The notes beneath the pieces were generated by a model. The model did not search any database, was not told the DNA's origin, and saw only the letters and a list, made by a program, of their open reading frames with translations. The position numbers and the translations under genes were made by a program. Shown in pieces: positions 1-11,989 of a stretch of 64,000 nucleotides of DNA (positions within the stretch are counted from its first letter, which is position 1; every line of letters starts with the position of its first letter). Origin of the DNA: Symsagittifera roscoffensis. Lineage: Eukaryota > Xenacoelomorpha > Acoela > Convolutidae. The DNA is taken from assembly GCF_963678635.1 (NCBI RefSeq), contig NC_087062.1, positions 81,920,739 through 81,984,738 on the forward strand. Reading direction: 5' to 3'.

Positions 1-2543
1 TCCCGGTGATATTCTGTCTCTCGAAGTCACTTGTGTTTTCGCCTTCCAAACCCAAGAGTTCTTCTCCCCAGATTTCACTCAAGTCATCTCTTTGTTCCCT
101 TGGCACAGTTCCCAGGATCTTCTTCAACAGCCTATGTGAATGATGCGACATTCGAGCCAGTCGTACGCACTTGGGTACCGAGAAGGCTTTGTCTACTAAT
201 ATCCTTTGGCTGGATACCTCTACCATCTCCATGTGTAATGGATAGTGGCTCCCACATAGGTTGGCCATTACAGATCCCACTTAGGATTTTGCATTTACTG
301 GCAGACCGTAAATCTCGCTCACGGGAAATCCCATTTCCGCCTCAAGACCAATCCTCCATCCTCTGATGTGTTTCTGGGTTGTTTACAACGCCCCCGGCCA
401 CGACTCCACGCTCAATGCTGTCACCAAATGGTGCTCAGACTCCAGCATCTCCAGTGATTGCAAACTGCACATCCTTGAGAAGAACCCCAGCGCCGTTGCT
501 ATATTCACCGTAGTGTTTGTGTAGCGCTCAGCCAATATCTGCACTTCGCTCTTCTCTCTTTCTGTTACGTCGCCAAACCAAGCGTCTAGGTCTTCTTTCT
601 GGAAAGACTGTATTCTGACACATGATCGTCCATCACAAGTGTGCTCTCCGACTCCGCACGTCAAATCAAGACAGCTACCAGGTTTCAACTTCTTTACTGA
701 TCCTAGCTTACTCGTTGCCTCGCCCGACTCTTTACTCTGCGTTAGGATCAGTTTGTGTATCACATTCAGAGTTCCCAAGTCTTCATCTTTCGTCGGTGCT
801 AACCTCACTCGTTCCGTGGCTTCTTCAATCAAGCTTGCATGGGGATTAGGGCACCAGGAGGGTCTCAACAACTTCCAAACCGTTCCCAAATTCGTGGTCA
901 TCATGCCATTTCCATTCCCCATTTTCAATTCCACTCTCTTGTTCGAGCGCGGCACGCTTATTACCTTGGGCGTCGTCTCAAGTAGCAGGCCCAGGCTCGG
1001 TTTCTCTCTTTCCATTGAATCAATTTCAATTATCTTCTCTGTCCAAAACTTCAACAGCTCCGTCACTTCGTGATTCCTGTGAGCGCTCCCGGCCTCTGAA
1101 TCCAAAAAGGGTTGTATGCTAACCCGATTTCTCCAGATACATATTGGTATTCTCCCCGTTTGCTGGGTCTAGAGTAATCCTCAGCCGAGGCCAAGTTAGG
1201 ATGCACATCATGCCCCTCTTCGAATTTCTTGTTGTAGAATCTCCGTATCTCATCAAGTTTCCCATGATTATCTAGAAATTGCCTGGAGTCATCTTTCTTT
1301 TCGATCCCCGTACTCTGGTACACGTTCAGTATGATAGTGGAGACTCTCCTCTCCATAGTTTTGCTCCCCATGGCCTTCTGATGACATGCTTGGACGGTAC
1401 TATTGGTCATTACGGACATTATCCACCTCAAGAATCAAGTGGCATCTTTTCTTCTCGCCAGACTCAAACCGGAATTATCTCTGGCGATATGCTGTACCAG
1501 CATCTGGTAAACTTCTAGACTCTTGTTGCCCAACTTCAATTTATTGTGTGAGGTCAATACCTCCAATTCTATTCCCACTAGGCTCCACGCGAACGTCAGC
1601 TGCCCCGCTGTTCTAACGAAGGGATTTGCCATCAATGGCAATGCGGACGAAGGTGTTATCATCGCCTCCTCGAAGTGATCCCGCAACAAATTCTGCCAAA
1701 TTCGCTTCAGCTGACTTCCCAATTCTAATTTGTTAACCTCGGCTTTTTTTGGGTAGCCCAATTGCGACCCTTGCGGGACACTCCACGATCGAGCTTTTTC
1801 AGACAGTCCTCCAGTTCCTTCAATTGTCTCCAGAGCTACCCACCAAGGTCGAGCCGTATTTCTTGTCGCATTCTTCTCAAGAGGGTCGCTGGCCACTTGT
1901 TTGCCAATAGCCTGATGCTCGCCCGAGATCCATGCTTTGCCAACATCCACTTCCCATGTTTGTTCATTCGTCGAACCCTTTTTCGAGCTTGCCTTCTGAG
2001 GTCTGAAGTCTTCTTCCGTTGCCAGACTCGTCGAAACCTCTATCTCTTTCACCACCTCTGGTAGCCTCCTTGGTTCGGAGCTACTCTTGTAGGCCGCAGT
2101 CATCCATCGCGCTAGAATCATGGGAGCAGTCTCCCTTAAATTTTTCTCAGAGATAGCATCCGCCGACGGGCTATTCAACTCCTCTACTTCCCTTTTCCTC
2201 TTTCGAGACTTCACACCTTTGCTTGGGGGCGTCGTCACTATCATCACTGATTCGACCTCTTTGTCCCGGTCCAACCCTTTCGACTCTTGCCAACCCCCTT
2301 ATCTCTGGTGATATGCTGTACCAGTATCTGGTAAACTTCTAGAATCTTGTTTCCCAACTTCAATTTATCGTGTGAGGTCAATACCTCCAATTCTATTCCC
2401 ACTAGGCTCCACGCGAACGTCAGCTGCCCCGCTGTTCTAACGAAGGGATTTGCCATCAATGGCAATGCGGACGAAGGTGTTCTCATCGCCTCCTCGAAGT
2501 GATCCCGCAACAAGTTCTGCCAAATTCGCTTCAGCTGGGACAC
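1..2543 (-). pseudogene. Array copy 1, 3' end outside the window
   Basis: Read on the minus strand it starts with the duplicated fragment (2543-2290), then a 279-aa open stretch (2274-1435) with a basic N-terminal segment (KSRKRKR), a 122-aa stretch (1431-1063), a 240-aa stretch (1105-383) containing HTCDGRSC and the segment DLDAWFGDVTEREK, and finally the part equivalent to the start of the C-terminal block (360 to 1). Adjacent stretches lie in different frames and overlap or abut, so the copy is frameshifted rather than spliced. The final third lies beyond the left edge. No function is assigned. Confidence 0.75.
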
Positions 2544-2705
2544 TCCACTGGTTGGCCGTGATTTATTTAATAATTATAGCATATTAATATCAATATTTCG
2601 TTTCGTTAAAATTTCTTTTTCGTGACCTCAGATTTCATCCGAGTTCACACTCGAGCCCCTTTCCTTCCCTCTCAAGACTCAAGAAACCCTCGTTGAGCCC
2701 CCTGC
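2544..2705. other. Array spacer A
   Basis: About 160 bp separates the stop of copy 2 from the duplicated fragment that opens copy 1. It has an AT-rich half (TAATTATAGCATATTAATAT) and a C/T-rich half. It is nearly identical to the spacers at 4853-5021 and 8463-8623, so it was copied with the unit. It could hold a 3' UTR or terminator for each minus-strand copy, but no polyadenylation or promoter element can be assigned with confidence. Confidence 0.7.
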
Positions 2706-4852
2706 TCATTTCGTATTCCTAGCATTTGAGGTGCTAGGCCCTGACGAGTTTGACACCGTGATCTGCCTTAGCAGTGCTTCCTCATCATCAGAGCTAATTA
2801 CGATCTCTTCCCACGCTTTTAGTTGTTCGAAGGATCGCATCCACTCCCTCTGCTCTTGCAACTTCCTTGCCTGATTTGATAAACCCTTCACTTTCAATTC
2901 CCTGTTCACGCAAAAGGAATTGTGCTGGCTCAGGCTCACGTTCTTCGCCAAGTCCTCCTCCAGTATCGATTCCCTGGTTTTGGTATTGTCTCTAGACACC
3001 CTACCGACTCTATTCATCGACTTCCCAGTGATATTCTGTCTCTCGAAGTCACTTGTGTTTTCGCCTTCCAAACTCAAGAGTTCTTCTCCCCAGATTTCAC
3101 TCAAGTCATCTCTTTGTTCCCTTGGCACAGTTCCCAAGATCTTTTTCAACAGCCTATTTGAATGATGCGACATGCGAGCTAGTCTTACGCACTTGGGTAC
3201 CGAGAAGGCCTTGTCTACTAATATCCTTTGGCTGGATACCTCTACCATCGCCATGTGTAATGGATAGTGGCTCCCACATAGGTTGGCCATTACAGATCCC
3301 ACTAGGGATTTTGCATTTACTGGCAAACCGTAAATCTCGCTCACGGAAAAACCCATTTCCGCCTCAAAACCAATCCTCCACCCTCTGATGTGTTTCTGGG
3401 TTGTTTGCAACGCCCCGGACACGACTCCACGCTCAATGCTGTCACCAAATGGTGCTCAGACTCCAGCATCTCCAGTGATTGCAAACTGCACATCCTTGAG
3501 AAGAACCCCAGCGCCGTTGCTAAATTCACCGTAGTGTTTGTATAGCGCTCAGCCACTATCTGCACTTCGCTCTTCTCTCTTTCTGTTACGTCGCCAAACC
3601 AAGCGTCTAGGTCTTCTTTTTGGAAAGACTGTATGCTGAGACATGATCGTCCATCACAAATGTGCTCTCCACCTCCGCACGTCAAATCAAGAGAGCTACC
3701 GGGTTCCAACTTCTTTACTGATCCTAGCTTACTCATTGCCTCGCCCGACTCTTTACTCTGCGGTAGGATCAGTTTGTGTATCACATTCAGAGTTCCCAAG
3801 TCTTCATCTTTCGTCGGTGCTAACCTCATTCGTTCCATGACTTCTTCATTCAAGCTTGCATGGGGATTAGGGCACCAGGAGAGTCTCAACAACTTCCAAA
3901 CCTATCCCAAATTCGTGGTCATCATGACATTTCCATTCCCCGTTTTCAATTCCACTCTCTTGTTCGAGCGCGGCACGCTTATTACCTAGGGCTTCGTCTC
4001 AAGTAGCAAGCCCAGGCTCGGTTTCTCCCTTTCCATTGAATCAATTTCAACTATCTTCTCTGTCCAAAACTTCATCAGCTCCGTCACTTCGTGATTCGAG
4101 ATCGAGCGAGCTTTTTCAGACAGTCCTCCAGTTCCTTCATTGTCTCCAGAGCTACCCACCAAGGTCGAGCCGTATTCCTCGTCGCATTCTTCTCAAGAGG
4201 GTCGCTGGCCACTTGTTTGCCAATAGCCTGATGCTCGCTCGAGATCCATGCTTTGCCAACATCCACTTCCCATGTTTGTTCATTCGTCGAACCCATTTTC
4301 GAGCTTGCCTTCTGAGGTCTGAAGTCTTCTTCCGTTGCCAGACTCGTCGAGACCTCTGTCTCTTTCACCACCTCTGGTAGCCTCCGTGGTTCGGAGCTAC
4401 TCTTGTAGGCCACAGTCTTCCATCACGCTAGAATCATGGGAGCAGTCTCCCTCAAATTCTTCTCAGAGACAGCATCCGCCGACGGGCTATTCAACTCCTC
4501 TTCTTCCCTTTTCCTCTGTCGAGACTTCACACCTTTGCTTGGGGGCGTCGTCACTATCATCACTGATTCGACCTTTTTGTCCCGGTCCAACCCTTTCGAC
4601 TCTTGCCTCCCCCCTTATCTCTGGCGATATGCTGTATCAGTATCTGGTAAACTTCTAGACTCTTGTTGCCCAACTTCAATTTATCGTGTGAGGTCCATAC
4701 CTCCAATTCTATTCCCACTAGGCTTCACGCGAACGTCAGCTGCCCCGCTGTTCTAACGAAGGGATTTGCCATCAATGGCAATGCGGACGAAGGTGTTCTC
4801 ATCGCCTCCTCGAAATGATCCCGCAACAAGTTCTGCCAAATTCGCTTCAGCT
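2706..4852 (-). pseudogene. Array copy 2, with two internal deletions
   Basis: This is the shortest copy. The duplicated fragment lies at 4852-4612, followed by the N-terminal part (about 4605-4084), the middle part (3892-3341) and the C-terminal part (3422-2706, 238 aa, ending in ARNTK). Compared with copies 3 and 4 it lacks about 1 kb between the WWVALETM segment and the RNHEVTEL segment (breakpoint near 4098). It also lacks about 0.6 kb in the C-terminal block, where NITGKSMN joins directly to RVGRVSRD (near 3010). It carries at least one in-frame stop near 4425. Function unknown. Confidence 0.75.
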
Positions 4853-5021
4853 GGGACACTCCACTGGTTGGCCGTGATTTATATAATAATTATAGCATAT
4901 TAATATCAATATTTTGTTTCGTTAAAATTTTTTTTTCGTGACCTCAGATTTCATCCGAGTTCACACTCGAGCCCCTTTCCTTCCCTCTCAAGACTCAAGA
5001 AACCCTCGTTGAGCCCCCTGC
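4853..5021. other. Array spacer B
   Basis: Second copy of the array spacer, between the stop of copy 3 and the duplicated fragment of copy 2. It differs from spacer A only by scattered substitutions and a slightly longer T run. No gene is seen. Confidence 0.7.
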
Positions 5022-8000
5022 TCATTTCGTATTCCTAGCATTTGAGGTGCAAGGCCCTGACGAGTTTGACCCCGTGATCTGCCTTAGCAGCGATTCTTCA
5101 TCATCGGAGCTAATTACGATCTCTTCCCACGATTTTAGTTGTTCGAAGGATTGCATCCACTCCGTCTGCTCTTGCAACTTCCTTGCCTGATTTGATAAAC
5201 CCTTCACTTTCAATTCCCTGTTCAAGCAAAAGGAATTGTGCTGGCTCAGGCTCACGTTCTTCGCCAAGTCCTCCTCCAGTATCGATTCCCTGGTTTTGGT
5301 ATTGTCTCTAGACACCCAACCGACTCTTTTCCAATCCGTCGTAATCGCATTTCGATGGGTCAGCAAAGGTCCCTTGAAGGCGTCCGGTCCTATCTCTGCC
5401 AGGAACTGTCGATATTCTTTACGATGTTTTTTCATGTGGTCGTTCGTCACGACATACAACCAAGATTTCAATGTCGCTCGAAACCACGGGAAGAACCTTA
5501 TGCGGCTCCATACGTGCCTGACCTCCATAGGTATGGCGAATACCTTGCACGCCGTCTCAAACAACTCAAGTCTCCTGCTATAATCAATAGCGTATATCGA
5601 TTCCACCGTTGGTGTCTTCAATTTCCTGTATTTCGTCACATTCTCCTCAATCCATCGCAACGTCAACATCGTGCTCACTACCAAGATGATCACCTTCTGT
5701 CGATGAACGGGTAATCCGACCAACCTAATCTCTTCCACGTCCCACACTAAACAGAGGTTTGAGTGTTCCGGGTACCACACTGTCTGCGCCAAGCAATGGC
5801 ATAGGCATTCCCCATGTGTAATATCGATGTTCCGTCGATTGCGTTCTCCCGAAGCTTCCAGCAGAGGTTCCAATTCCATCATCTTCTCATGTGTTGTATC
5901 ATTCTTCTCCTGCGCTGGGACACTATTCATAGGCTTCCCGGTGATATTCTGTCTCTCGAAGTCACTTGTGTTTTCGCCTTCCAAACTCAAGAGTGCTTCT
6001 CCCCAGATTTCACTCAAGTCATCTCTTTGTTCCCTTGGCACAGTTCCCAGGATCTTCTTCAACAGCCTATGTGAATGATGCGACATTCGAGCCAGTCGTA
6101 CGCACTTGGGTACCGAGAAGGCTTTGTCTACTAATAACCTTTGGCTGGATACCTCTACCATCGCCATGTGTAATGGATAGTGGCTCCCACATAGGTTGGC
6201 CATTACATATCCCACTAAGGATTTTGCATTTACTGGCAGACGGTAAATCTCGCTCACGGGAAATCCCATTTCCGCCTCAAGACCAATCCTCCATCATCTG
6301 ATGTGTTTCTGGGTTGTTTGCAACGCCCCCGGCCACGACTCCACGCTCAATGCTGTCACCAAATGGTACTCAGACTCCAGCATCTCCAGTGATTGCAAAC
6401 TGCACATCCTTCAGAAGAACCCCAGCGCCGTTGATATATTCACCATAGTGTTTGTATAGCGCTCAGCCACTATCTGCACTTCGCTCTTCTCTCTTTCTGT
6501 TACGTCGCCAAACCAAGCGTCTAGGTCTTCTTTCTGGAAAGAATGTATTCTGACACATGATCGTCCATCACAAGTGTGCTCTCCGACTCCGCACGTCAAA
6601 TCAAGACAGCTACCGGGTTTCAACTTCTTTACTGATCCTAGCTTACTCGTTGCCTCGCGTTAGGATCAGTTTGTGTATCACATTCAGAGTTCCCAAGTCT
6701 TCATCTTTCGTCGGTGCTAACCTCACTCGTTCCGTGGCTTCTTCAATCAAGCTTGCATGGGGATTAGGGCACCAGGAGGGTCTCAACAACTTCCAAACCG
6801 TTCCCAAATTCGTGGTCATCATGCCATTTCCATTCCCCATTTTCAATTCCACTCTCTTGTTCGAGCGCGGCACGCTTATTACCTTGGGCGTCGTCTCAAG
6901 TAGCAGGCCCAGGCTCGGTTTCTCTCTTTCCATTGAATCAATTTCAATTATCTTCTCTGTCCAAAACTTCAACAGCTCCGTCACTTCGTGATTCCTGTGA
7001 GCGCTCCCGGCCTCTGAATCCAAAAAGGGTTGTATGCTAACCCGATTACTCCAGATACATATTGATATTCTGCCCGTTTGCTGGGTCTAGAGTAATCCTC
7101 AGCCGAGGCCAAGTTAGGATGCACATCATGCCCCTCTTCGAATTTCTTGTTGTAGAATCTCCGTATCTCATCAAGTTTCCCATGATTATCTAGAAATTGC
7201 CTGGAGTCATCTTTCTTTTCGATCCCCGTACTCTGGTACACGTTCAGTATGATAGTGGAGACTCTCCTCTCCATAGTTTTGCTCCCCATGGCCTTCTGAT
7301 GACATGCTTGGACGGTACTATTGGTCATTACGGACATTATCCACCTCAAGAATCAAGTGGCATCTTTTCTTCTCGCCAGACTCAAACCGGAGTTATCTCT
7401 GGCGATATGCTGTACCAGCATCTGGTAAACTTCTAGACTCTTGTTGCCCAACTTCAATTTATTGTGTGAGGTCAATACCTCCAATTCTATTCCCACTAGG
7501 CTCCACGCGAACGTCAGCTGCCCCGCTGTTCTAACGAAGGGATTTGCCATCAATGGCAATGCGGACGAAGGTGTTATCATCGCCTCCTCGAAGTGATCCC
7601 GCAACAAATTCTGCCAAATTCGCTTCAGCTGACTTCCCAATTCTAATTTGTTAACCTCGGCTTTTTTTGGGTAGCCCAATTGCGACCCTTGCGGGACACT
7701 CCACGATCGAGCTTTTTCAGACAGTCCTCCAGTTCCTTCAATTGTCTCCAGAGCTACCCACCAAGGTCGAGCCGTATTTCTCGTCGCATTCTTCTCAAGA
7801 GGGTCGCTGGCCACTTGTTTGCCAATAGCCTGATGCTCGCTCGAGATCCATGCTTTGCCAACATCCACTTCCCATGTTTGTTCATTCGTCAAACCCTTTT
7901 TCGAGCTTGCCTTCTGAGGTCTGAAGTCTTCTTCCGTTGCCAGACTCGTCGAAACCTCTATCTCTTTCACCACCACTGGTAGCCTCCTTGTTTCGGAGCT

Positions 8001-8462
8001 ACTCTTGCAGGCCGCAGTCATCCATCGCGCTAGAATCATGGGAGCAGTCTCCCTTAAATTTTTCTCAGAGATAGCATCCGCCGACAGGCTATTCAACTCC
8101 TCTACTTCCCTTTTCCTCTTTCGAGACTTCACACCTTTGCTTGGGGGCGTTGTCACTATCATCACTGATTCGACCTCTTTGTCCCGGTCCAACCCTTTCG
8201 ACTCTTGCCTCCCCCACTTATCTCTGGCGATATGCTATACCAGTATCTGGTAAACTATTAGACTCTTGTTGCCCAACTTCAATTTATCGTGTGAGGTCAA
8301 TACCTCCAATTCTATTCCCACTAGGCTCCACGCGAACGTCAGCTGCCCCGCTGTTCTAACGAAGGGATTTGCCATCAATGGCAATGCGGACGAAGGTGTT
8401 CTCATGGCCTCCTCGAAGTGATCCCGCAACAAGTTCTGCCAAATTCGCTTCAGCTGGGACAC
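5022..8462 (-). pseudogene. Array copy 3, near full length
   Basis: Parts in minus-strand order: duplicated fragment (8462-8235), 279-aa stretch (8192-7353), 122-aa stretch (7349-6981), 126-aa stretch (7023-6643), 70-aa stretch (6623-6411) and a 415-aa C-terminal stretch (6269-5022). The last is the longest open part of the unit; it carries a Cys/His cluster (HGECLCHC), Trp-rich helical segments and an acidic C-terminus (SSDDEESLL) ending in NARNTK. A deletion near 6658 removes a short segment kept in copies 1 and 4. The first few dozen codons present in copy 4 are replaced by the fusion fragment. I do not recognise the family; the length (about 1,000 residues if joined) and lack of obvious RT or protease motifs leave structural or accessory roles equally possible. 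Confidence 0.75.
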
Positions 8463-8623
8463 TCCACTGGTTGGCCGTGATTTTATAACAATTATAGCAT
8501 AATATTATCAATATTTCGTTTCGTTAAAGTTTCTTTTTCGTGACCTCAGATTTCATCCGAGTTCACACTCGAGCCCCTTTCCTTCCCTCTCAAGACTCAA
8601 GAAACCCTCGTTGAGCCCCCTGC
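8463..8623. other. Array spacer C
   Basis: Third copy of the spacer, between the stop of copy 4 and the duplicated fragment of copy 3. It is slightly shorter in its AT-rich half than A and B. No gene is seen. Confidence 0.7.
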
Positions 8624-11600
8624 TCATTTCGTATTCCTAGTCTTTGAGGTGTTAGGCCCTGACGAGTTTGACACCGTGATCTGCCTTAGCAGCGCTTCCT
8701 CATCAAAGGAGCAAATTACGATCTCTTCCCACGCTTTTAGTTGTTCGAAGGATCGCATCCACTCCCTCTGCTCTTGCAACTTCCTTGCCTGATTTGATAA
8801 ACCCTTCACTTTCATTTGCCTGTTCAAGCAAAAGGAATTGTGCTGGCTCAGGCTCACGTTCTTCGCAAAGTCCTCCTCCAGTATCGATTCCCTGGTTTTG
8901 GTATTGTCTCTAGACACCCTACCGACTCTTTTCCAACACGTCGTAATCGCATTTCGATGGGTCAGCAAAGGTCTCTTGAAGGCTTCCGGTCCAATCTCTG
9001 CCAGGAACTGTCGATATTCTTTACGATGTTTTTTAATGTTGTCTTTCGTCACCATATACAACCAGGATGTCAATGTCGCTCGAAACCACGGGAAGAACCT
9101 TATGCGGCTCCATACGTGCCTGACCTCCATAGGTATGGCGAATACCTTGCACGCCGTCTCAAACAACTCAAGTCTCCTGCTATAATCAATAGCGTATATC
9201 GATTCCACCGTTGGTGTCTTCGATTTCCTGTATTTCGTCACATTCTCCTCAATCCATCGCAACGCCAACATCGTGCTCACTACCAAGATGATCACCTTCT
9301 GTCGATGATCGGGTAATCCGACCGACCTAATCTCTTCCACGTCCCACGCTAAACAGAGGTTTGAGTAATCCGGGTACCACAATGTCTGCGCCAAGCAATG
9401 GCATGGGCATTCCCCATGTGTAATATCGATGCTCCGTAGATTGCGTTCTCCCGAATCTTCCAGCAGAAGTTCCAATTCCATCATCTTCTCATTTGTTGTA
9501 TCATTCTCCTCCTGTGCTGGGACACTATTCATAGGCTTCCCGGTAATATTCTGTCTCTCGAAATCACTTGTGTTTTCGCCTTCCAAACTCAAGAGTTCTT
9601 CTCCCCAGATTTCACTCAAGTCATCTCTTTGTTCCCTTGGCACAGTTCCCAGGATCTTCTTCAACAGCCTATGTGAATGATGCGATATTCGAGCCAGTCG
9701 TACGCACTTGGTTACCGAGAAGGCTTTGTCTACTAATATCCTTTGGCTGGATACCTCTACCATCGCCATGTGTAATGGATAGTGGCTCCCACATAGGTTG
9801 AATTACATATCCCACTAAGGATTTTGCATTTACTGGCAGACCGTAAATCTCGCTCACGGGAAATCCCATTTCCGCCTCAAGACCAATCCTCCATCATCTG
9901 ATGTGTTTCTGGGTTGTTTGCAACGCCCCCGGCCACGACTCCACGCTCAATGCTGTCACCAATTGGTGCTCAGACTCCAGCATCTCCAGTGATTGCAAAC
10001 TGCACATCCTTGAGAAGAACCCCAGCGCCGTTGATATATTCACCATAGTGTTTGTATAGCGCTCAGCCACTATCTGCACTTCGCTCTTCTCTCTTTCTGT
10101 TACGTCGCCAAACCAAGCGTCTAGGTCTTCTTTCTGGAAAGACTGTATTCTGACACATGATCGTCCATCACAAGTGTGCTCTCCGACTCCGCACGACAAA
10201 ATCAAGACAGCTACCGGGTTTCAACTTCTTTACTGATCCTAGCTTACTCGTTGCCTCGCCCGACTCTTTACTCTGCGTTAGGATCAGTTTGTGTATCACA
10301 TTCAGAGTTCCCAAGTCTTCATCTTTCGTCGGTGCTAACCTCACTCGTTCCGTGACTTCTTCAATCAAGCTTGCATGGGGATTAGGGCACCAGGAGGGTC
10401 TCAACAACTTCCAAACCGTTCCCAAATTCATGGTCATCATGCCATTTCCATTCCCCATTTTCAATTCCACTCTCTTGTTCGAGCGCGGCACGCTTATTAC
10501 CTTGGGCGTCGTAATAGGCCCAGGCTCGGTTTCTCTCTTTCCATTGAATCAATTTCAATTATCTTCTGCGTCCAAAACTTCAACAGCTCCGTCACTTCGT
10601 GATTCCTGTGAGCGCTCCCGGCCTCTGAATCCAAAAAGGGTTGTATGCTAACCCGATTACTCCAGATACATATTGGTATTCTCCCCGTTTGCTGGGTCTA
10701 GAGTAATCCTCAGTCGAGGCCAAGTTAGGATGCACATCATGCCCCTCTTCGAATTTCTTGTTGTAGAACCTCCGTATCTCATCAAGTTTCCCATGATTCT
10801 CTAGAAATTGCCTGGAGTCATCTTCCTTTTCGATCCCCGTACTCTGGTACACGTTCAGTAAGATAGTGGAGACTCTCCTCTCCTTAGTTTTGCTCCCCAT
10901 GGCCTTCTGATGACATGCTTGGACAGTACTATTGGTCATTACGGACATTATCTACCTCAAGAATCAAGTGGCATTTTTTCTTCTCGCCAGACTCAAACCG
11001 GAATTATCTCTGGCGATATGCTGTACCAGCATCTGGTAAACTTCTAGACTCTTGTTGCCCCACTTCAATTTATCGTGTGAGGTCATTACCTCCAATTCTA
11101 TTCCCACTAGGGTCCACGCGAACGTCAGCTGCCTCGCTGTTCTAACGAAGGGATTTGTCATCAATGGCAATGCGGACGAAGGTGTTCTCATCGCCTCCTC
11201 GAAGTGATCCCGCAACAAGTTCTGCCAAATTCGCTTCAGCTGACTTCCCAGTTCTAATTTGTTAACCTCGGCTTTTTTTTGGGTAGCCCAACTGCGACGC
11301 TTGCGGGACACTCCACGATCGAGCTTTTTCAGACAGTCCTCCAGTTCCTTCATTGTCTCCAGAGCTACCCACCAAGGTCGAGCCGTATTCCTCGTCGCAT
11401 TCTTCTCAAGAGGGTCGCTGGCCAATTGTTTGCCAATAGCCTGATGCTCGCTCGAGATCCATGCTTTGCCAACATCCACTTCCCATGTTGGTTCATTCGT
11501 CGAACCCTTTTTCGAGCTTGCCTTCTGAGGTCTGAAGTCTTCTTCCGTTGCCAGACTCGTGGAGACCTCTATCTCTTTCACCACCTCTGGTAGCCTCCGT

Positions 11601-11905
11601 GGTTCGGAGCTACTCTTGTAGGCCGCAGTCTTCCATCACGCTAGAATCATGGCAGCAGTCTCCCTCAAATTCTTCTCAGAGACAGCATCCGCCGACGGGC
11701 TATTCAACTCCTCTACTTCCCTTTTCCTCTTTCGAGACCTCACACCTTTGCTTGGGGGCGTCGTCACTATCATCACTGATTCGACTTCTTTGTCCCGGTC
11801 CAACCCTTTCGACTCTTGCCTCCTCCGTACTCGAGCCTTAAGGATAATAATATCCTGAATCATATTACTAGTCTTAAGCTTATCCTCTCCTTTAACTTGA
11901 CACAT
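8624..11905 (-). pseudogene. Array copy 4, the only copy with its own 5' end
   Basis: This copy starts at an ATG at 11905 (MCQVKGEDKLK). The first roughly 40 codons are missing from the other copies, so it is probably the founder of the array. Open stretches follow at 11905-11636, 11584-10964, 10948-10592, 10491-10168, 10205-9894 and 9869-9669, then a 381-aa C-terminal stretch (9769-8624). Small deletions break the frame near 9801, 10197 and 10513. Upstream on the minus strand only about 85 bp separate it from the last coding remnant of the SGNH block. Family not recognised. Confidence 0.75.
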
Positions 11906-11989
11906 TTTATCGTCAAATTTTTAGTTTCAGAGTAGAGCTGTCTTTACATTCATCATCTTTGGTTTTCTACTCCGTTTCTCGCAGCTTGA

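Larger units (their letters stand above)
1..11905 (-). repeat. Tandem array: four copies of an unrecognised gene
   Basis: The same protein-coding sequence recurs four times head-to-tail on the minus strand. One anchor block (near 31, 3053, 5966 and 9568) repeats at 3,022, 2,913 and 3,602 bp. Copies run 11,905-8,624, 8,462-5,022, about 4,852-2,706 and 2,543 to beyond the left edge. They are very similar at DNA level, so the array is young relative to the stops and indels in it. Copies 1-3 begin with a duplicated internal fragment fused to codons near the gene start, which is the footprint of unequal recombination. Near-identical spacers of about 165 bp separate the copies. I recognise no domain. 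The array follows directly behind the SGNH-containing block with the same orientation and composition. Confidence 0.9.

Noticed and set aside
31-366. Plus-strand open frames that recur in each array copy (also 3053-3388, 5966-6301, 9568-9801)
   Set aside because: They lie opposite the recognisable minus-strand reading frames and recur only because the unit is repeated.
2544-2705. Array spacers as solo or paired LTRs of the minus-strand element
   Set aside because: They are only about 165 bp, lack TG...CA ends, and match nothing near 17,100-17,600 or 23,000.
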